This document shows positions 1 to 10,680 of a stretch of 64,000 nt of DNA, one piece after another (positions within the stretch are counted from its first letter, which is position 1; each line of letters begins with the position of its first letter). The notes under the pieces were generated by a model, which worked only from the letters and a program-made list of their open reading frames with translations, made no database searches and was not told the origin of the DNA. The position numbers were made by a program, and so were the translations under genes. Source of the stretch: Dolomedes plantarius (Eukaryota; Arthropoda; Arachnida; Araneae; Dolomedidae); assembly GCA_907164885.2 (NCBI GenBank), contig OU015498.1, forward strand, positions 129,408,151 to 129,472,150, written 5' to 3'.

Positions 1-1164
1 AGATCTTCAAAGAAAGTTGCACGGAAACAATAACTGAATATGGAAACAACGCTATTTTCACTTACTCAGGTGTATTATAAGATGGTGTATATATAAATGT
101 TGTCACTGTCTCAGAAATTAAATAGAGTAAACCGCGAAATCGGATGATCTAGTTTCGCGTGATATAATGACAAGAACATGATAAAAATTCTTGTAAAGAG
201 AGAAAATCTGACTTCCGGTATAAAGGATACAACAGATGCGACCGTACTGTATTAAAGTGTCGAAACTTTAAGTTAGAACCCTTATAATATTGTTTGTAGC
301 AGTTTATTATATTTATTTCTTTTTTGACAGTGCTAAATATGACGAACATTATTGAGAAGAAATATGTGCTCCTGTGTGTATGTGAGGGGGGGGGGGGTTA
401 TTAATGTGCCCCTTTACATACCTTGAATGTGAGTGTTGACTGTTTATCATATTGTCAATTGGACAATTGGATTTACATGTAATATTACAATTAACATTCA
501 GATTTATTTCTTTGAAAACTGCCAATCTTTATCCTTAATATTTTTTAATATAAAAACAACTTTATTAATTTTCCTAAACTAGAACAGAAAAATATTGGAT
601 TAGTTATAACCAAAAATAAAACCGGTGTAAGTCTCTTCTAAAGAAATACGACAGAAAAAGAGCATCCTATCAATAAAATATTAAAAGTTCTGTATTTATT
701 TTGCTTTTCATCTTGGTTTGTCGTTTCAAAAATTTTGTACAAAAATAGAAATTCTTTATTTTTTTACACAAGTAAAGGTTGACCTTCGAAGACCACTAAA
801 CTTTGTCAAAAGGATCTCATATGACAAACAAACAGAAAAGAATTACAGTTGGATGTCGATATTGGATATCGTTGCGCTTGTAAAAGCTTTTTTTTTTACT
901 TTTCACTCTTTTTTGCTTCGTTTATGTTTCAGCTACTATCCTGTAATGTCATTTTTAATGTAAAGGATACAGTTTCTGGAAAATTTCTAATATTTACGGA
1001 ATAAAAAAGTTCTAAACTCTGAAGTAAAGTCTTTAAAGTTCTTTCTTTGATGTAGTGAAACATTTTCTAATGGCTTTTATAAATGCTGTGATTTTTTCTT
1101 ACAGAGAATAGTATAGTGGTATATACTTAGTACAGCTGACACTAGTACTTAGTATACACTTATA
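1..1164. other. Intergenic, AT-rich, no gene seen
   Basis: No open frame with recognisable protein similarity is visible on either strand. The stretch is AT-rich with T and A runs and one G12 run at 386-397. Short open frames (for example 718-963) have no family motif and a composition that simply mirrors the AT-rich DNA. Confidence 0.6.
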
Positions 1165-1844
1165 TATATATATATTAAAGATTGATATTTAAAAACTATA
1201 AAAAGAAAAAGTCAAAAACCGTACAGCAGCAGTATGAACAATTGAAAAATCCCACAGAAAGAATACTTATATGGAAATGTACCTAAGTGACCGGGGGGAG
1301 TTGTGACCACCCCTCTCCGATTAAACATGTTTATGTGCCATGGCAACACTCTCGGTGGTCTGGTACATCCCCTAATTATAAAGCAGTGCCTTTAGCCAAA
1401 CTAAAAGCATTAAAATATGAAGTTGAACAATCTAACTAAAAAGTACAACACAATAATGACATCAAAAAAGAGACTATAAATGAATACTTAAAAAGAATAT
1501 AGCCCATAATTAACTATGGAGATGATAACCAAAAACTTATCAATATGCAAATGCAACAACTACAACCCATTTACCAGAATAATCACAACATGATTACCCA
1601 TACGTTAAAACCATACGTTTACTTAAAAACTACCACAAATAAAATAGACAAAAGGAATGAAATAAAAAGCAGCTCAATCTATCACTATGTAAATTTAAAC
1701 ATTTAAGCCTTATAACCAACACATATTATTGTGATCACAAAAAGAAAATGATTACACCAAGTCAGAATCAATACCTATACACTAGATCAATGCAAAATAC
1801 AAAACTAAATAGCTCAGGATAAATCCAAGTAACAATATATAAAA
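1165..1844 (+). repeat. Left arm of the large inverted repeat
   Basis: It pairs with the reverse complement of 2785-3461. Long stretches match almost base for base, including the blocks around 1243-1400 and 1780-1843. It differs by a roughly 27-nt deletion near 1465, relative to a tandem duplication in the other arm, and by 28 nt extra near 1660. A degenerate plus-strand reading frame (about 1421-1670) is the counterpart of the minus-strand frame in the right arm but carries stops. Confidence 0.8.
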
Positions 1845-1913
1845 ATGTATAGCTATCACGCTTATCGTATATACTACATTTTACGTTTCCATCTTCACGT
1901 CTCAAAAATTGAT

Positions 1914-2639
1914 AGACCAAATTAAAACATTAACAGACATAACCTCAATTAAGAGTTAAGATTTTCAAGATTTGTTTAACAACATTAATTTGGAGGATTT
2001 GTATGATATCATCATGGCATTCTATGAGAAATATGACCTACAAGAATTTATAACAAGAAATAGGTATAAAACACTATTACAGCTGGTTTTTTATGAAACA
2101 GTATTATTAAATGGAATGGGTTATTTTAAACAAATAAGAGGCATACCCATGGGGGGAGGGTGTTCTTCCGCCCTTGCGGATCTGTATCTGCATCATTATG
2201 AAACAGGAACATCGTTATTCCATGAAATGTTATATTTTAGATATGTTGATGACGTAGTGATATTTTTTAAACAGGATTCACACTGTGTAACATTTGGCTT
2301 TTTTACAGAGAGTCTCCAACTTATAGAAACAGATCAAAATATGGATAAAAGTATAAATTATTTGGACTTATGTTTGAGATGTGAAGATGGAAATGTAAAA
2401 TATAGTATATACGATAAGCGTGATAGATATACATTTCCAATTAACAAAATGCTATCATGGCACACATGCCTCCTTAAAAATGTTATAAGAAATGTAATCG
2501 TCAATCAATTCCTACGTAACTATAGATTGAACAGCGATAAAGATAAATTAGTGTATGGTATACGGGAAATTATAAAATTAGCTAAGCTAAGAGAATTCCC
2601 AAGAAATTTTCTTATCAATATCACTAGCAATTTTTAGAA
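1914..2639 (+). pseudogene. Reverse transcriptase fragment (Penelope-like type)
   Basis: The frame is open from 1960 to the stop at 2637-2639; the first in-frame ATG lies well inside, and an in-frame TAA sits at 1957-1959. RT-like residues continue upstream of that stop to about 1914, where the inverted copy joins, so the 5' part of the gene is missing. Visible RT blocks in order are DFQDLFNNI, then RGIPMGGGCSSALADLYL (substrate-binding loop), then FRYVDDVV with the catalytic aspartate pair, then SINYLDL, followed by a basic C-terminal region. The loop and the SINYLDL-type motif resemble Penelope-like RTs rather than gypsy or LINE RTs. No GIY-YIG endonuclease is seen downstream. With its 5' truncation and the upstream stop it cannot be functional. 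Confidence 0.6.
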
Positions 2640-2784
2640 AATACCCAGGAAAGATTGCATTAATAGTTTCTTAAACAAAATTGAATAATTATTGAAATAA
2701 AATCTTAAGACGTGTCAAAAAGATGTTCAGGTGTTGGAGGGTGGTATTTGCGTATAAAGGTGAGTGCATTTTCATCTAAATACC

Positions 2785-3461
2785 TATTTTTATATATTGT
2801 TACTTGGATTTATCCTGAGCTATTTAGTTTTGTATTTTGTATTGATTTAGTGTATAGGTATTGATTCTGACTTGGTGTAATCATTTTCTTTTTGTGATCA
2901 CAATAATATGTGTTAGTTATAAGGCTTAAATGGTTAAATTTACATATTCCTTTTGTCTATTTTATTTGTTGTAGTTTTTAAGTAAACGTATGGTTTTAAC
3001 GTATGGGTAATCATGTTGTGATTATTCTGGTTAATGAGTTGTAGTTGGTGCATTTGCATATTGATAAGTTTTTGGTTATCATCTCCATAGTTAATTCTGG
3101 GATACATTCTTTTTAAGTATTCATTTATAGTGTCTTCGTTGATGTCATTATTGTGTAGTGTCTTCTTTGATGTCATTATTGTGTTGTACTTTTTAGTTAG
3201 ATTGTTCAACTTCTTATTTTAATGCTGTTAGTTTGGCTAAAGGCACTGCTTTATAATTAGGGGATGTTCCAGACCACCGAGAGTGTTGCCATGGCACATA
3301 AACATGTTTAATCGGAGAGGAGTGGTCACAACTTCCCCCGGTCACTTAGGTACATCTCAATATAAGTATTCTTTCTGTGGGATTTTTCAATTGTTCATAC
3401 TGCTGCTGTACGGTTTTTGACTTTTTCTTTTCATAGTTTTTAAATATCAATATTTAATATA
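2785..3461 (-). repeat. Right arm of the large inverted repeat
   Basis: Reverse complement of 1165-1844, ending at the TA dinucleotide (3462-3463) used by the Tc1 insertion. It contains a 27-28-nt tandem duplication near 3130-3185 (repeated ataatgacatcaa block) that the other arm lacks. Confidence 0.8.
2940..3209 (-). pseudogene. Unidentified reading frame within the inverted-repeat arm
   Basis: An 89-codon frame reads from an ATG at 3209 to a stop at 2940 and is rich in Asn, Lys, Thr and Ile. I do not recognise a family. The same reading frame is present, with stops, in the opposite arm near 1421-1670. Upstream DNA (about 3210-3330) also translates into a plausible conserved-looking peptide but is out of frame by one or more indels. 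The frame runs antisense to the RT fragment. It may be the N-terminal region of the element's protein in an inverted 5' segment, or fortuitous. The sequence alone does not tell. Confidence 0.3.
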
Positions 3462-3463
3462 TA

Positions 3464-4878
3464 CACTCATGGACAAAAAAATTAGCGCACCAAGAAGGAG
3501 TCGTCAAAATGAAACTAAATTTTACATACGTAATGACTATTTTACGTATAAGTAAATGATAAGAAAATCAAAGAAAAAAGGATAATTTATTTCAGAGAAA
3601 AAGGCAAAAGAACGGAGGAGTTAATACTCCGTTGGACCCCCTCTAGCGCGAATGCACGATGCGATACGATCGGGCATTGAGTCATACAAGTTCTGTATGA
3701 TGTCTTGAGACATTTCGTTCCATATTTACTGTAACTTTGCCTCTAGTTCGTTCAAACTCGTGGGATGCCCAACTCGTCATCCCAAATGATCCCAGATATG
3801 CTCGATTGGAGACAAATCTGGGGATCGGGCAGGTCAAGGAAGGGTAGTAACAGTGCGGAGACAGTCTTGTGACACCCTTGCCGTATGAGGCCGAGCATTG
3901 TCTTGTTGAAAAATGGCTCCTGGGAGCCGTTGCATGAGTGGCAACACATGTGGTTGCAGGATTTCATGAACATACCGCTGGGCTGTCATGGTGCCACGGA
4001 ACAATACTAGGGGTGACCGTGTATTGTAGGCAATGGCACCCCATACCATCACACCAGCTGTGGGAGCGATGTGTCGCTGTACAGCAAAGGCAGGATTGAA
4101 GCGTTCACCACAGGCTCTCCACACACGAACACGATTGTCATCACTGCCGAGATTGAATCTGGATTCGTCGCTAAAGACGACCTGGTTCCATTCCGCTGCA
4201 GTCCAGTTTCCTCGTGCGCGGCAAAACTCCAAACGGAGGCGTCGATGGGTGGGCGTCAAGGGCAGGACACGTAATGGGCGCCGCGATACCAACTGTCCTT
4301 CAGCCAGGCGCCTTCGTATGGTTCGAGAAGACACAGAGGTCCCTAGTGAAGGTGCTACCTGTGCCTGGATGGCGGCCGATGAAGCAGTTGGCTGTACGCG
4401 TGCATTTCTTACGATGTGGCGGTCTTTTCGACGACTGGTCTGTCGAGGGCGTCCTGAGCCTGGTCTTCGTGTACATGACATCTCTCGGGTCCACTGGTCC
4501 CAACACCTCCTCACAACACAATCAGAGCGGCCTAATTGACGAGCTACTCGCCTAGCTGACCACCCAGCTTCCATCATCCCGACGATTCTCCCCCTCTCAA
4601 ACTGCGACAACTGCTTATATTGTCTTCGAACACGGCGTAATGGCATGTATATCTCAGCTCTTCCATTGTAAATGATTCAGAATACTCAAACAAGCTTTGG
4701 TTACATGTTTTATACTCCACAGAGTACGATGTTCAACGCCCTCTACCGGTTATACTTAATGCGCTATCACGCTGCATTTCTAATCATTTGCATATCTCCC
4801 CGACATGTACCTTCATTGCAAGTTTCGTTACGATCCCGCAATTATTTCTTGGTGCGCTAATTTTTTTGTCCATGAGTG
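3464..4878 (-). mobile_element. Tc1-like DNA transposon, complete ends
   Basis: The 1415-bp element has perfect 28-bp terminal inverted repeats (3464-3491 and 4851-4878, beginning CACTCATGGACAAAAAAATT). It is flanked by the TA target duplication expected for Tc1/mariner (3462-3463 and 4879-4880). It carries a single transposase gene on the minus strand that is broken by stops. It is inserted exactly at the right edge of the recognisable inverted-repeat arm. Confidence 0.95.
3621..4646 (-). pseudogene. Tc1-type transposase, nonsense-mutated
   Basis: The start ATG at 4644-4646 and the final stop TAA at 3621-3623 give about 341 codons, the normal length of a Tc1 transposase. The N-terminus has the paired-type helix-turn-helix (LSQFERGRIVGMMEAGWSAR) and an arginine-rich, GRPR-like linker (SGRPRQTSRR). 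The DDE domain shows VFSDESRFN (first Asp), QQDNARPHTA (second Asp) and SPDLSPIEHIWD (Glu). Three in-frame stops interrupt the C-terminal third: one at the conserved Trp just before the SPDLSPIE block, one after the IWDHLG segment and one in the terminal helix. The frame is uninterrupted only down to 3834. The second Asp and the Glu are separated by 32 residues (counting the first stop), slightly shorter than the 34 usual for Tc1. The protein would cut and paste the element between its terminal repeats. This copy is dead. Confidence 0.93.
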
Positions 4879-5011
4879 TATTATTGTTTGACGCTTTGGA
4901 GCTGCATAGCGCTTATTGGTGTCAACATGTACTTTTATCTTTTATCTTATTTCTTTCTCTCTCTTTTGTAACTATATATATATATATACCCATACCTCGC
5001 TTTACGGCCTA

Positions 5012-5016
5012 GATAC
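5012..5016. repeat. Target-site duplication GATAC, left
   Basis: The same five bases, GATAC, follow the right LTR at 13116-13120. This is the 5-bp duplication made by the gypsy integrase. Confidence 0.95.
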
Positions 5017-6274
5017 TGATAACACAAGGGGTGTTAAATTATTGGTGATAATAATTAGGTTAACTTTAAGATAATAAAAGTTAATTTACTTATTGCTTAT
5101 GATGGTAAATTAGCTGTTGGTGCAAAAATAGATTTTATCTATATGGTTATTAATATTAACTCAAATTATAAGTTAAGTTATTAAGCACCTTACTCAGTAC
5201 ATCGCGTTGTGAATTATCCGTTGAGTTAATATTTAGCATGCAGTGAGGACATACACATAAATACAAATCAAATTACTTGAATGCATTCCTTTTATTTTAG
5301 GCCTTCTCACATTACACAATCATTACTAAAACACCTTATCAAATTACTAAATATGCAAAACTCATTATAAATCATGAACATTATTGGGCCTGTTCTTAAC
5401 ACTTCAAATGTGCTAACTCATTGTTAATTCAAATACATTAAAAATTGTCAGGCCTCTTCTTTATCAAATTTAAACACATATCACTAATTATACAATCAAT
5501 TAGTACATTAAAAACAAAGAAATACAATCGCTCACCAGTTTGCTGAGGTATCGAGAATCATAGCATTTTTTGAAGCACGTGGATTTTATATAATCATGTT
5601 GATTGATTCCACCAGAATAGTTTTTCACAAATATAGACTTAGCACTCACGAGAACGAATCTCACATTCCCTATATAACACGAGCATTCAGTATGTAGTGA
5701 TATCTGGAAACACACTCGAGAATAATTCCATCAGAACACGTGGTTACAAGTTTCGCCGAGAATGCCTTGCGCGGCAATGATAAATCATTCCATCAGACTG
5801 GCTCATACATAGCACATATTATGGTCGTTCGACTTTCACACGAAAAAATAGGCAAATGAAGAACTCTGGCACTCACTCGCTTCAGAGTATCCAGACACAA
5901 TCTTAATCCATCCGTGGAAATAAAATTTTTCACGTATCGGCCATTTACCTCATTTAGTGCAGGTATCCGAATGCTCAGGAATTATATTCGTATTTCGAGA
6001 AAAATCTTTTCGATCACCATTTCACATGCCTCCTCTTTTTGTAGCTTCAAATTTTACACAAGCCGGTGTAGCTCCACGCACGAACTCCATGTAGGAATCC
6101 GTCGTGAGCTACTGTCTTCACAATCTAAAAATCGCGGTCTTTATCCACCACCGTTGCCACTCAGTTCCTCTTAACTTTTGCTGGTGCTTGAATCAGGGAA
6201 TGGTATGCGCCTCGACGCAACGCATTTTCGCAATTGCGATTTGCTCACAAATTGTGAAAGTCCTTGCTTTCACA
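5017..6274 (-). repeat. 3' LTR of the young gypsy element
   Basis: It has TG...CA ends on both strands and the same length as the other LTR (offset 6841). An AATAAA on the minus strand at 5291-5296 could serve as polyadenylation signal. Short open frames inside it (5500-5715 minus and 5914-6174 plus) recur identically in the other LTR and are not genes. Confidence 0.96.
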
Positions 6275-6286
6275 TTTCCTCCCCCG
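6275..6286 (-). other. Polypurine tract
   Basis: On the minus strand GGGGGAGGAAA lies directly against the TG of the 3' LTR. This is the expected primer for plus-strand DNA synthesis. Confidence 0.9.
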
Positions 6287-6968
6287 AAGCGAAGAAAAAA
6301 TTTTTTTTGATGGAAGGGAAAAAAATTTTTTTTTTTTTACAAATTCTCAGAAAATGTGCACTGGAGTAAGCGATTGTCTGATAACACTTATTACATTACA
6401 TTTTACAACAAAACATTTTTATTTTGAATTCCTCACTGTGCCAAATATATCTTCAAAGTAAATGTAGTGAGCCATTTCCATCTTTACACTTCGATTATTT
6501 TTGTATTTGAAGTTATGTATCTCACTGTTACTTTGATTCATTTTTTACCTCTCTTTTTATACAATTTCAAGTTACTGACACAAAACTATTCAATATTCTT
6601 ACATATTATCAACATTTTTTTTGAAATCTTATCTTTTACACCCTATTTATGCATACATCATTTTTTTTAACCGTCTATCCACACAATCATCCTTTTGATA
6701 ATTTATGATTCTTATTTACCTGATTGAAATCAATTTTATCATCTTATCAGTTTTCTTATCACAGTATTATTAGCAATCTTAAGTACTTTTTCATTGATCA
6801 GCAATTAAAGACATATTTCAAATTTCAATTAACAATTTTCTTCCTAACAAATCTGGACCAGCCAAACAATTTGTTAACACACCCTAGAAGTTCGCGACGC
6901 CTCAAGAATGCTTGAAGAAATTAGCAAAAGAAAAATTAAATTTATCTGTATTTTCTAACTATTAACCT
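6287..6968 (-). other. Non-coding 3' region of the gypsy element
   Basis: About 680 bp lie between the integrase stop and the polypurine tract. No minus-strand frame of useful length is present and no envelope-type motif is seen. The first bases beside the tract are unusually rich in A and T runs. Confidence 0.7.
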
Positions 6969-7965
6969 TTAGTTATTTGAATTAGTTGAGTTGTTTGATA
7001 TTAGATTTTCTCTTAATTTATTTTGTTTGAAAATTTTGCTTACATTTACCTTTATTGTTTTTTCATTCGGATCATTTACATTTTCAATCAGATAATTGTC
7101 GTTTCTCAATGCTTTTTTTATCACGAAAGGACCTTTGTATTTTTTTTTCAATACATGTGGATTGATGAACTCTTTTACAAATATTTTATCACCAGTTTCA
7201 AATATAGGTTTTTTTCTACCTTTAATATATTTAGCATGCTTTTTAAAATACTGGGATTCATTTTCTTGCACTTCTTTTCTTGTATTACTTATTTGTTCAT
7301 TCATTTTGCTTATATATTTTGAGTATTTTTCAACTTGTTTTGGTTCATCATGGCGGTGTATGGGTAAGTTGATTTCTCTGCCAAAGAATAATTTTGCAGG
7401 CGAAAAACCTGTTACACTGTGTTCAGTACCATTATAATGCAACTTGAAAAGATGTATGTTCTGTGACCATTCAAATGTTTCATGTGATAGTGCTGTAATA
7501 CTGGATTTCATCGTTCTATGTGACCTTTCAACAATTCCATTTGATTGAGGATAGTAAATTGAACAATTTCTAAAATCAATGTTCAGATCACTTAAAAATT
7601 TTCTCATGTCATCAGATTTGAAGTTCTGTGCATTATCTGAAATTATTATTTTAGGTATTCCAAATTTTGAAAAGTATTCATTTAAGGTTTTAATTATCGA
7701 CTGAGATTTTATACATTGCAGGGGAATTGCTTCCAAAAATCTGCTGTAGTGATCTACAATAGTCATGATGAAAAATTTGTTATCACTTGACCTTGGTAAT
7801 TTACCTACTATGTCAATTGCTAATAATTCACCTGGTGCAAGTGAAGATTTTGGAATCATATTAGTTATTGTATTTGCAGGTTTGGGTTTTGTTGATAGGC
7901 AGTTTTCACAATTCTCACAAAAACTTTTTGTATCTAAAAACATACCTTTCCAGAAATATTTTTTT
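6969..7965 (-). CDS. pol: Gypsy pol, integrase part
   Basis: The open frame starts after a break in the T7 run at 7959-7965 and ends at 6969. It begins with the second half of the HHCC zinc domain (CENCENC). The catalytic core follows with LLAIDIVG (first Asp), IISDNAQNF (second Asp) and PQSNGIVERSHRT (Glu), the D,D-35-E arrangement of retroviral and gypsy integrases. A GPF-type motif (YKGPFVIKKAL) sits in the C-terminal domain. It would insert the element's cDNA into host DNA. The first His pair (HAPHFGTQKT) lies in the preceding frame. The ATG at 7941-7943 is internal, not a real start, because this is the C-terminal part of the Pol polyprotein. Confidence 0.93.
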
Positions 7966-8931
7966 GTTTAGTAAGTTGTAAGTTTTTTGAGTACCAAAAT
8001 GAGGTGCATGTGCAATTTCAATGCAATGTCTAATTAATGTTTTGGGGATAAGAATTTTGTTGGTGATTTGCTTGTTGGTTAACTTTTTACTCTTATAAGC
8101 TGTATGCTTAATCATTACTAAATTGTTGTTTTTGTCAATAAAATATTGTTTGTATTTTGGATTGCTGTTATTTATGTTACTAATAATTTCTGCAATAAAT
8201 TTGTCCTGTTTTTGATGCTTTAATATATTTTCAATAGACAAATCATTGTTTATACCAAAAATATTTATGTTATTTATGAATTTTTCCTCATCAATGGCTC
8301 GAGAAAGATAATCAGCAGGATTATTGAAACCAGGGATATGTTGAATATCAAAATCAAACTGCTGTAAATGTAACAGCCATCGTTGAACAACTTCTGGTTG
8401 TTTGTCAAGTTGAAGATGATGCGTTAAAGGTTTAGCATCAGTTAAGATGGTGAATTTTTTGCCATAAAAATTTTCATGGAAATGCTGCACTGCTGCAAAA
8501 ATTGCATAAAGTTCTCTTCTGATGGAAGGATATCTAGTTTGAGCATCAGATAAAGTTTTAGAGTAAAACTCAATAGGATAAAATTTATTTTCAATTTTTT
8601 GCATAAGTATACCACATATTGCAATTTTAGAAGCATCAGTTGTTACATAAAAAGGTAGGTTTGGATCAATATTTTTTAAAGTGGGCTTTTCCAAAATAAT
8701 TTCTTGAAGTTTTTCAAATGCATCCTGACAAGCTGTATTCCAAATAAATGGTACATTTTTTTTAGTTAAATTAATTATTGGACTGGCTATTTCTGCAAAT
8801 TCATGAATTAGGTGTCTAAAATAATTTAGCATTCCTAGGTAACTTTGTACTTGCTTGACATTTTTGGGAGTTGGAAATTTTGTCACTTTGGCAATATTAT
8901 CTTCAGAAGGAGAAAAAACCATTTTTGTCAA
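7915..8931 (-). CDS. pol: Gypsy pol, RT connection, RNase H and integrase zinc-domain start
   Basis: This is the middle section of Pol. It opens at the frame break in the A6 run (plus strand 8913-8918) and continues the RT thumb and connection (QVQSYLGMLNYFRHLI). RNase H follows with FYVTTDASKIAICGIL (first Asp), RRELYAIFAAVQHF (Glu) and ILTDAKPL (Asp), all present. The typical gypsy tail after RNase H (RWLLHLQQFDFDIQHIPG, NPADYLSR) is clear. The integrase zinc domain then begins with HAPHFGTQKT, where the frame ends through a one-base gain. RNase H removes the RNA template during cDNA synthesis. Confidence 0.93.
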   Translation of the reverse strand: MTKMVFSPSEDNIAKVTKFPTPKNVKQVQSYLGMLNYFRHLIHEFAEIASPIINLTKKNVPFIWNTACQDAFEKLQEIILEKPTLKNIDPNLPFYVTTDASKIAICGILMQKIENKFYPIEFYSKTLSDAQTRYPSIRRELYAIFAAVQHFHENFYGKKFTILTDAKPLTHHLQLDKQPEVVQRWLLHLQQFDFDIQHIPGFNNPADYLSRAIDEEKFINNINIFGINNDLSIENILKHQKQDKFIAEIISNINNSNPKYKQYFIDKNNNLVMIKHTAYKSKKLTNKQITNKILIPKTLIRHCIEIAHAPHFGTQKTYNLLNKKIFLERYVFRYKKFL

Positions 8932-10680
8932 TATTAAATCCTAAGTAAGTTATTCTGGCTTTACACAGTTGGACTTTTTTTGGATCAAGAGTTAAATTAA
9001 ATTTAATGAGATTTTCGAAGACTTTATTCAGATGTGAAATTAGTTCAGGAATGGAGTTAGCAGCAACAATTATGTCGTCAAGAAAATATTGCACAAATTC
9101 ACCTTTAAGGTGACTTAAACATTTAGAGATTAAAGTGTGAAAGTAAGATGTGCTGTTTTTTGCACCGAATGGAAGACGAGTAGGTTGAAAATTTCCTAAC
9201 TCAGTACAAAATGCTAATTTATGTTTGTCAGCAGGCTTAAGTTTTAGTTGAAAAAATGCACTTTTTAAATCTAATACACAGTAATATTTTTTACCAGCAA
9301 CATTTGATATTATCTCAGATATTTTGGGAAGACAAATTTTAAATGACTCAGTTATGCTATTAAGAAGTCTATAATCTACTACCATTCTGAATTTAAGTTT
9401 GCTTTGGTCATCACCAGGTAACAATTTCTTTTTTACGAATAGGATTGGAAAATTATAGTTAGATGTAGATGTTTCAATAATGCCAGCTTCTAATAATTTT
9501 TTAATTTCTTGCTGTGCAAATTCTTTTGCAATATTTGGTATGGGATATGGGCGGGTTTGAATAGGAAAGTTATGCAGTAAATTAAATTCGGGTATTACCC
9601 TGTCTGTCGAACCAAGTGTCTGATAAGACTTAGAAAACACTGCACTATTTCTCATTAATAATTCAATCATTTCTTTTTTATCTTTACTTTCTAGATGGTC
9701 TAGATCAAAATCATTTTCATTTAACTCTGCTTTTCGCAGTTCTAAGATTTCTGAGAGATTTAAATTATTCACCTGCAATATTTGCTCTTGCATTGGTGAC
9801 ACTATTTTATTTTCATCCCATTTGGTAACTGAACCAAGTTTCATACCCTTTTTTAAATTGATAGTATTATCAGATTGATTTTCTAATATGGAAAAAATAT
9901 GATTATCCTCTGATACAGTGTGAACAGAGTTGCTGATATTTATGTCAATATTAATTTTAGATGGATTGAATAACACCTGATCATTGGGATTAAAATTTTT
10001 TGGCATAGCTAATTTTATTATTTTGAAGTTATTAGGTTTGATTGTAATGTTAGATATGGTTTTAACCTGGCTATTGTTAATATTACCATTATCCTTTGTT
10101 ATATTATTCACTACTTTAGTAGGTGGAGTTTCAGTGAAATTGATTTTGCTATTACCTATTACCAGTTGCTTATTCACTGTGTCTATGAGAATTTTGTTTC
10201 TCTGTAGAAAATCATACCCCAATATAATTTGATAGGATGAATTCCAATTAGTTTTGGTGATGAAAAAAGTGTTGGTGAACCAACGGTTGTCTATCTTAAA
10301 TTTAATATTGGCTGCAGAGGCATATGGTATTGTGGATTTGTCGAGAGTTTGAATTTTAACTGCTCTAGAGATGTAGTCAATTTTGGTCAATTCCTTAATT
10401 TCCTCAATTATTCCAGATTGGAGCAAAGTCAAATTAGCACCTGTGTCTATTAACGCAGAAAATTCTTTCTGTCCAAATTTTAATTTTACAATTGGTAAAT
10501 TTGAGTTGGAGTCTGCATTATTACATGACAATACAACACCTATCTGCTCTTTAGTTGAGTCAGATTTACCTTTATTTTTTTTCTCTTGAATTTTTTTGGT
10601 ATTGTTGTGCTTTTTTTTGTGGATTCCTACGCATTTTGTTTCTCTATTCATGTGCGTGGAATCCCTTACCCGTTTAAATT
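8903..10680 (-). CDS. pol: Gypsy pol, protease and reverse transcriptase
   Basis: Pol is entered by -1 frameshifting from gag at 10672-10678, so its true N-terminus is upstream of the ATG at 10649-10651; the pol frame is open through the slip site. The retropepsin shows LIDTGANLTLL (active-site Asp) and IILGYDFL. The RT shows LKFRMVVDYRLLN, CVLDLKSAFFQL (first catalytic Asp), LPFGAKNS and QYFLDDIIVA. The last box has Phe where Tyr is commonest. The protease would cleave the polyprotein and the RT copies RNA into DNA. The frame ends early at 8903 because of one extra base in a six-base run (8913-8918); the next RT residues continue directly in the 7915-8931 frame. Confidence 0.94.
10621..10664 (-). 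promoter_or_regulatory. Stem-loop stimulating -1 frameshift
   Basis: On the minus strand GGATTCCACGCA (10653-10664) pairs with TGCGT-A-GGAATCC (10621-10633): 12 base pairs with one bulged A and a 19-nt loop. It starts 7 nt after the slippery site, the usual spacing for frameshift stimulators. It overlaps the gag stop and the start of pol. Confidence 0.8.

Larger units (their letters stand above)
1165..3461 (+). mobile_element. Penelope-like retroelement remnant arranged as head-to-head inverted copies
   Basis: Two arms of about 680 bp (1165-1844 and 2785-3461) are inverted copies of each other and flank a plus-strand reverse transcriptase fragment. Just inside the left arm, 1848-1912 matches the reverse complement of part of the RT 3' region (2371-2432). 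The left side is therefore an inverted, internally deleted copy of the same element. Penelope-like elements are known to form such partial inverted copies. The right end is cut off exactly where a Tc1 element begins. An alternative is a TIR-bearing element of another class that carries an RT. Confidence 0.55.

Noticed and set aside
386..397. G12 run, and similar C or G runs at 50241, 55976 and 61989
   Set aside because: Considered as G-quadruplex or regulatory signals; isolated single runs give no support and may be sequencing artefacts.
4033..4555. Long plus-strand frames (up to 168 codons)
   Set aside because: They are antisense to the Tc1 transposase, which has clear DDE motifs on the other strand. 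Their length comes from the GC-rich coding sequence.
5914..6174. Plus-strand frame repeated identically at 12755-13015
   Set aside because: It lies inside the LTR and recurs because the two LTRs are the same sequence. No protein motif.
7023..7437. Plus-strand Phe-rich frames
   Set aside because: Antisense shadows of the gypsy integrase.
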